Source of the DNA: an uncultured Eubacterium sp. | Lineage (GTDB): Bacteria; Bacillota; Clostridia; Lachnospirales; Lachnospiraceae | Direction of reading: 5' to 3' | DNA: 8,094 bases | Assembly: GCA_947573465.1 (NCBI GenBank) | Contig: CANPET010000066.1 | Coordinates: 1-8,094 of the forward strand | In this document: in pieces, positions 4,739-8,094 of the stretch | Numbering within the stretch: position 1 is the stretch's first letter | Layout: each line of letters begins with the position of its first letter | The notes under the pieces: generated by a model | What the model was told of the DNA's origin: nothing | What the model saw: only the letters and a program-made list of their open reading frames with translations | Database searches by the model: none | Translations under genes and position numbers: made by a program

Positions 4739-5965
4739 TTATTCAGCTTCTGTTTCTTCAGGTTCTTCCGAAGCTTCCTCTGTTTCTTCAACAACTGCTT
4801 CCTCTTCTGCAGCATCTTCCACAATCTCTTCTGCTACAGTTTCTTCTGCAACATCTTCAACTGTGTCTTCTACAGTCTCCTCAACCACTTCTTCCACATC
4901 CTCAGCTGGTTCTTCTTCTGGAAGTAATGCCTTAATGCTTAAGCTGATTTTCTTTTCTTCTTCATTGAAGTCAACAATCTTAGCTTCAATTTCCTGACCA
5001 ATCTTTAATTCATCAGCCGGTTTTTCAACATGATGTCTTGCAATCTGCGAAACATGAAGTAACGCATCAACACCTGGTTCAATCTCAACAAATGCACCAA
5101 AATCTGTCATTCTTGCAACTTTACCTGTAACAATCACACCAACTGCAAACTTTTCACTAGCATTTGCCCATGGGTTTGTATCTTCAAATTTTAAGCTTAA
5201 TGCAATCTTGTCATCATTGATTTCTTTGATAAATGTAGTAACAGTATCGCCTACTTTAAATACCTTTCTTGGATTACCAACTCTACCCCAAGACATTTCT
5301 GAGATATGTAATAATCCGTCTGCTCCGCCGATATCAACAAAAGCACCGAAATCAACAACACTCTTAACAACACCTTCTACAGTGTCTCCAACTGCAATTT
5401 TCTCAAATAAAGTTTTCTTTGCTGCTTCTTTTTCTGCAACAACTAACTGTTTTCTGTCACCAATAATTCTTCTCTTCTTAGGATCAAATTCAGTAACAAC
5501 AAACTCAATTTCCTGATCTAAATACTTATTTAAATCTCTTTCAAATACATCTGACACAAGGCTTGCAGGTATAAATACTCTTCCACCTTCAACGTCTACA
5601 CCCAAACCACCTTTTAATATCTGTACAACTGGTGCTTTAAGAACTTCTTTATTTTCAAAAGCTTCTTTAATTCTCTCATTTGCTTTCTCTGCAGCAAGTC
5701 TCTTATATGATAAAGCAACCTGTCCGTCACCATCATTCACTTTAAGAACCTTTACTGTCAGTTCATCGCCTACTGAAATTACAGTTGTCAGATCTACTGG
5801 TGTGTTTGAGTACTCATCTCTTGTAAGAATACCATCCGCCTTATATCCAACATTAAGTACCGCATAGTCCTCTCTTACACTGATTACCTTTCCTTCAAGA
5901 ACTTCACCGTTGTGAATTGTCTTGAATGATTCATCCAACATTTGTTCAAAACTCATCTCTGACAT
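4739..5965 (-). CDS. rpsA: 30S ribosomal protein S1 (four S1 domains, acidic tail)
   Basis: This 408-residue RNA-binding protein of the small ribosomal subunit has four OB-fold S1 domains at about 20-88, 107-174, 192-261 and 276-346. Domains 3 and 4 are the most canonical (VVDFGAFVDIGGADGLLHISEMSWG; TDFGAFVEIEPGVDALLHVSQ). This is the shorter Firmicutes type; proteobacterial S1 has six domains and about 557 residues. It probably helps mRNA binding rather than being as central as in E. coli. The last 60 residues (from about 349) are almost only Glu, Val, Ala, Thr and Asp: I count about 32 acidic residues in 59 and no Lys or Arg, so the tail should be disordered. The ATG at 5965 has AGGAGG 9 nt upstream, inside ispH; upstream in-frame TTG 5983 overlaps that site and is rejected. 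An alternative ATG (5956) would give MSFEQ. The gene overlaps the ispH 3' end by 20 nt. It is followed by a terminator. Confidence 0.95.
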   Translation of the reverse strand: MSEMSFEQMLDESFKTIHNGEVLEGKVISVREDYAVLNVGYKADGILTRDEYSNTPVDLTTVISVGDELTVKVLKVNDGDGQVALSYKRLAAEKANERIKEAFENKEVLKAPVVQILKGGLGVDVEGGRVFIPASLVSDVFERDLNKYLDQEIEFVVTEFDPKKRRIIGDRKQLVVAEKEAAKKTLFEKIAVGDTVEGVVKSVVDFGAFVDIGGADGLLHISEMSWGRVGNPRKVFKVGDTVTTFIKEINDDKIALSLKFEDTNPWANASEKFAVGVIVTGKVARMTDFGAFVEIEPGVDALLHVSQIARHHVEKPADELKIGQEIEAKIVDFNEEEKKISLSIKALLPEEEPAEDVEEVVEETVEDTVEDVAEETVAEEIVEDAAEEEAVVEETEEASEEPEETEAE

Positions 5966-6797
5966 TAAGAACGACCTCCTCAATAATATTCTTTGGGGTA
6001 GATGCCCCTGCTGTAATACCTATAGACTTCAATGATTCGACGTTACACAAATTAAGGTCCTTTACTGTCTGTATATAATAAGTGTTATCACACTCATTTT
6101 TACATATGTCATATAACTTCTGTGTATTCGAACTACTCTTTCCACCAATTACAATCATAGCATCAACTCTCGATGCTATCTCTTTTGCTTCAACCTGTCT
6201 TACGTGTGTCGCATTGCAAATCGTATTTACAACATTTATATCATAACCCTTTTTATCTATAATTTCAACTAAATATTTAAATTTCTTGTAGTTAAATGTC
6301 GTCTGGGATACGATACACAAACTTAAATCTTTAAAGCGTTCAAGTTTTTCAATATCAGTATCACTGTTTATAACAATAGCATCTCCGAAAACCCATCCCT
6401 TTATTCCTTCTACCTCGGGATGATTATCGTTTCCAATAATCACAATCTTTTTTCCTTTTTCACTTTCCTCACGGACAATATTGTGTATTTTCTTTACAAA
6501 AGGACATGTTGCATCTACAATTCTTAAGTTTTGTTCATCAATCATATCACATATCTCTTTTGAAACACCATGCGAACGGATAATTACAGTTCCTTTATCA
6601 ACTGCTTCTATTTCTTTTTTCTCATTTATTACCCGGACTCCCTTATTCTCCAAATCTTTAACAACCTGTTCATTATGAATAATCGGTCCATAAGTATAAA
6701 TTGTTTTTTCACTGTTTTCTATTTCAGAGTAGACACTGTCTACTGCACGTTTCACTCCAAAACAAAATCCTGCACTTTTTGCAACAATTACTTCCAT
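5946..6797 (-). CDS. ispH: 4-hydroxy-3-methylbut-2-enyl diphosphate reductase
   Basis: IspH (LytB) is the iron-sulfur enzyme that converts HMBPP to IPP and DMAPP, the last step of the MEP isoprenoid pathway, in the cytosol. The 283-residue protein has the three cluster cysteines in their family contexts: Cys12 (AGFCFGVKRAV), Cys98 (VDATCPFV) and Cys194 (NTICNATHVRQ). Substrate-binding residues are also present: His41 (GPIIHNEQV), His76 (RSHGV), His126 with Glu128 (NDNHPEVEG), SQTTF at 164-168 and SSSNT at 221-225. Length equals the single-domain family. The start at ATG 6797 has GGAG 6 nt upstream, and the gene is 11 nt downstream of cmk. The stop codon (5946) lies 20 nt inside rpsA, in another frame. 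In many clostridia IspH and S1 are one fused protein; here they are separate but overlapping. Presence of this gene implies isoprenoid synthesis by the MEP route. Confidence 0.97.
   Translation of the reverse strand: MEVIVAKSAGFCFGVKRAVDSVYSEIENSEKTIYTYGPIIHNEQVVKDLENKGVRVINEKKEIEAVDKGTVIIRSHGVSKEICDMIDEQNLRIVDATCPFVKKIHNIVREESEKGKKIVIIGNDNHPEVEGIKGWVFGDAIVINSDTDIEKLERFKDLSLCIVSQTTFNYKKFKYLVEIIDKKGYDINVVNTICNATHVRQVEAKEIASRVDAMIVIGGKSSSNTQKLYDICKNECDNTYYIQTVKDLNLCNVESLKSIGITAGASTPKNIIEEVVLNVRDEF
5975..5980 (-). promoter_or_regulatory. Ribosome binding site of rpsA inside ispH
   Basis: AGGAGG on the minus strand lies 9 nt before the rpsA ATG (5965) and within the ispH coding region, where it encodes part of IEEVVLN. 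This site settles the rpsA start and implies that ribosomes finishing ispH pass over the rpsA initiation region, so translational coupling is likely. Confidence 0.75.
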
Positions 6798-6808
6798 TCG
6801 TTACTCCA

Positions 6809-7465
6809 TTATCTTTTCACAAGTTCTTTAATTCTTTCTACTACCTGATTAATATCCATATCAGAAGAATCAACTAAGACCGCATCTTCTGCCTGTACTA
6901 AAGGAGAAACTTCTCTATTCATGTCACGGTAATCTCTATCCTTAATATCTGCCTCAATCTCATCGATATTACATTCAACACCTTTTTCTGTAAGTTCCTT
7001 ATATCTTCTATCTGCTCTTGTTCTTGAACTGGCAGTTAAATAAACTTTCAAATCTGCATCGGGAAGTACCGCTGTTCCGATATCCCTTCCATCCATTACA
7101 ACATCATTCTTTTTTGCTAAATCCTGTTGCATAGCAACTAAAATTTTTCGAACAGGAGAATACACTGCAATCGCACTCGTCATATTTCCAATCACTTCCT
7201 GTCTGATTTCTGTGCTGACATCTTCCCCATTCAAATATACTTTTTGCACTCCATTTTCATATCCGAGAGTTACTTCTACAGCATTGCATTTTTCAACAAC
7301 TTTTTCTTCTTCCTCGGCTTTAATCCCTGCTCTGTAACATGCTAATGCCATCGTACGATACATAGCACCTGTATCTACATAAATAAAACCTAATTCCTTT
7401 GCCACAATTTTAGCGATTGTGCTTTTTCCTGCACCTGCCGGTCCGTCAATTGCAATATTATACAT
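6809..7465 (-). CDS. cmk: (d)CMP kinase
   Basis: Cytidylate kinase phosphorylates CMP and dCMP with ATP, recycling nucleotides for RNA, DNA and phospholipid synthesis, in the cytoplasm. The 218-residue protein has the P-loop GPAGAGKS at 8-15, YVDTGAMYR at 29-37, a CMP-binding DGRDIGTAVLPDADLK at 125-140, RADRRYKEL (lid region) and RDYRDMNREVSPL at 177-189, all in standard order; length is normal (about 215-230). The ATG at 7465 follows GGAGGAG; the GTG four codons earlier (7477) is part of that site and is not the start. The gene lies 31 nt after the flavoprotein gene and 11 nt before ispH, so the four genes are likely one transcript. The cmk-ispH-rpsA order is common in clostridia. Confidence 0.96.
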   Translation of the reverse strand: MYNIAIDGPAGAGKSTIAKIVAKELGFIYVDTGAMYRTMALACYRAGIKAEEEEKVVEKCNAVEVTLGYENGVQKVYLNGEDVSTEIRQEVIGNMTSAIAVYSPVRKILVAMQQDLAKKNDVVMDGRDIGTAVLPDADLKVYLTASSRTRADRRYKELTEKGVECNIDEIEADIKDRDYRDMNREVSPLVQAEDAVLVDSSDMDINQVVERIKELVKR

Positions 7466-7496
7466 AATCTCCTCCACTCTTTATTGTATTAATACT

Positions 7497-8094
7497 TTAA
7501 AAAATACTACTTCCTGCAAGATATCCTGTACTCCAGGCAATCTGCAAATTATATCCACCAGTCTTTGCATCTAAATCTAATACTTCGCCCACAAAATAAA
7601 TATTAGGACTTAACTTTGATTCCATCGTTCTAGGGTTAATGTCCTTCACTGAAACTCCCCCTCTTGTTATAATGGCTTCATTATAACTTCTTAATCCCGA
7701 AATGTGAAGCGGCATTTTTTTTATGCAAGAAACCAGTTTTTCCCTTTCATTCTTTGTGATTTCATGAACTTTTTTATAAGGGTCAATTCCTGCCAGTCTA
7801 ATCATAGGCATAATCATTTTTTTTGGCAACAGCCTGTCCAATGCATTATTTATATTTTTATTTATGTTTTCATTAAAATCTTTTAATATTCTCTTATCCA
7901 ATGCCTCAATATCCAGAGCCGGTTTCAAATCAATATAAACCATAAAATCATGTTCTTTTAATTGGTCACAAATATAGCAGCTTGCCGACAGAACTAATGG
8001 TCCACTGATACCGAAATGAGTAAATAACATCTCTCCTTGTTCCGAATAGTACTCTTTGCCACTCTCATCAAAGATAGATAAATTAACATTTTTC
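7497..8094 (-). CDS. HI0933/YhiN-family FAD-dependent oxidoreductase, C-terminal part (5' end beyond window)
   Basis: The frame is open from the right edge (KNVNLSIFDESGKEYYSEQGE) to a stop at 7497, giving about 198 residues of the C-terminal half. The family-specific GEMLFTHFGISGPLVLSAS, followed by an insert (IDLKPALDIEALDKRIL), a GLRSYNEAIITRGGVSVKDINPRTMESKL segment and the FAD-contacting C-terminus FVGEVLDLDAKTGGYNLQIAWSTGYLAG, are diagnostic of the HI0933-like group (also annotated as aminoacetone oxidase family FAD-binding enzyme). The N-terminal GxGxxG dinucleotide fold would be beyond the window. The ATG at 8030 is internal: coding similarity continues upstream of it. The physiological substrate of this family is not settled. 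The gene lies directly upstream of cmk in the same direction. Confidence 0.93.
   Translation of the reverse strand, partial: KNVNLSIFDESGKEYYSEQGEMLFTHFGISGPLVLSASCYICDQLKEHDFMVYIDLKPALDIEALDKRILKDFNENINKNINNALDRLLPKKMIMPMIRLAGIDPYKKVHEITKNEREKLVSCIKKMPLHISGLRSYNEAIITRGGVSVKDINPRTMESKLSPNIYFVGEVLDLDAKTGGYNLQIAWSTGYLAGSSIF

Overview
The window is an AT-rich stretch of a Gram-positive, low-GC bacterium, most likely a clostridium of the Lachnospiraceae type. This is inferred from the gene order (HI0933-family flavoprotein, cmk, ispH, rpsA), a 30S protein S1 with only four S1 domains and a long acidic tail, consistently strong AGGAG-type ribosome binding sites, and a DUF2500 protein and a coiled-coil protein downstream of coaD of the kind seen in that group. 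Every gene I accept is on the minus strand, so the window is best read from right to left.

Right part (8094 to 4739): the 3' part of an HI0933/YhiN-type FAD-binding oxidoreductase, then cmk (cytidylate kinase), ispH (last step of the MEP isoprenoid pathway) and rpsA (ribosomal protein S1). The last three are tightly packed, and ispH and rpsA overlap by 20 nt in different frames. A hairpin terminator follows rpsA.

Middle part (4680 to 2868): an intergenic region with a long interrupted palindrome and a candidate -10 box. It leads into rsmD (16S rRNA G966 methyltransferase), coaD (phosphopantetheine adenylyltransferase) and a 199-residue coiled-coil protein. These three are almost contiguous (1-2 nt gaps) and end in a clear rho-independent terminator. 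This is conserved housekeeping sequence: ribosome maturation, CoA synthesis and a probable structural or envelope-associated protein.

Left part (2783 to 1): an accessory block, also on the minus strand. It holds a 179-residue membrane-anchored protein of unknown function, a DUF2500 membrane protein, a class I SAM-dependent methyltransferase broken by an out-of-frame internal deletion, a 248-residue protein with two C-terminal membrane helices, and the N-terminal part of a DUF1349 (concanavalin-like fold) protein cut by the window edge. A 60-bp direct repeat (about 90% identical) links the 3' ends of the 179-residue and 248-residue genes but is read in different frames. Together with the broken methyltransferase, this points to a block shaped by recombination, deletion and decay.

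I see no RNA gene, CRISPR array, insertion sequence or phage gene. I found no convincing new defence or other multi-gene system. The points worth following are the shared gene tail, the deleted methyltransferase, the ispH/rpsA overlap and the intergenic palindrome.
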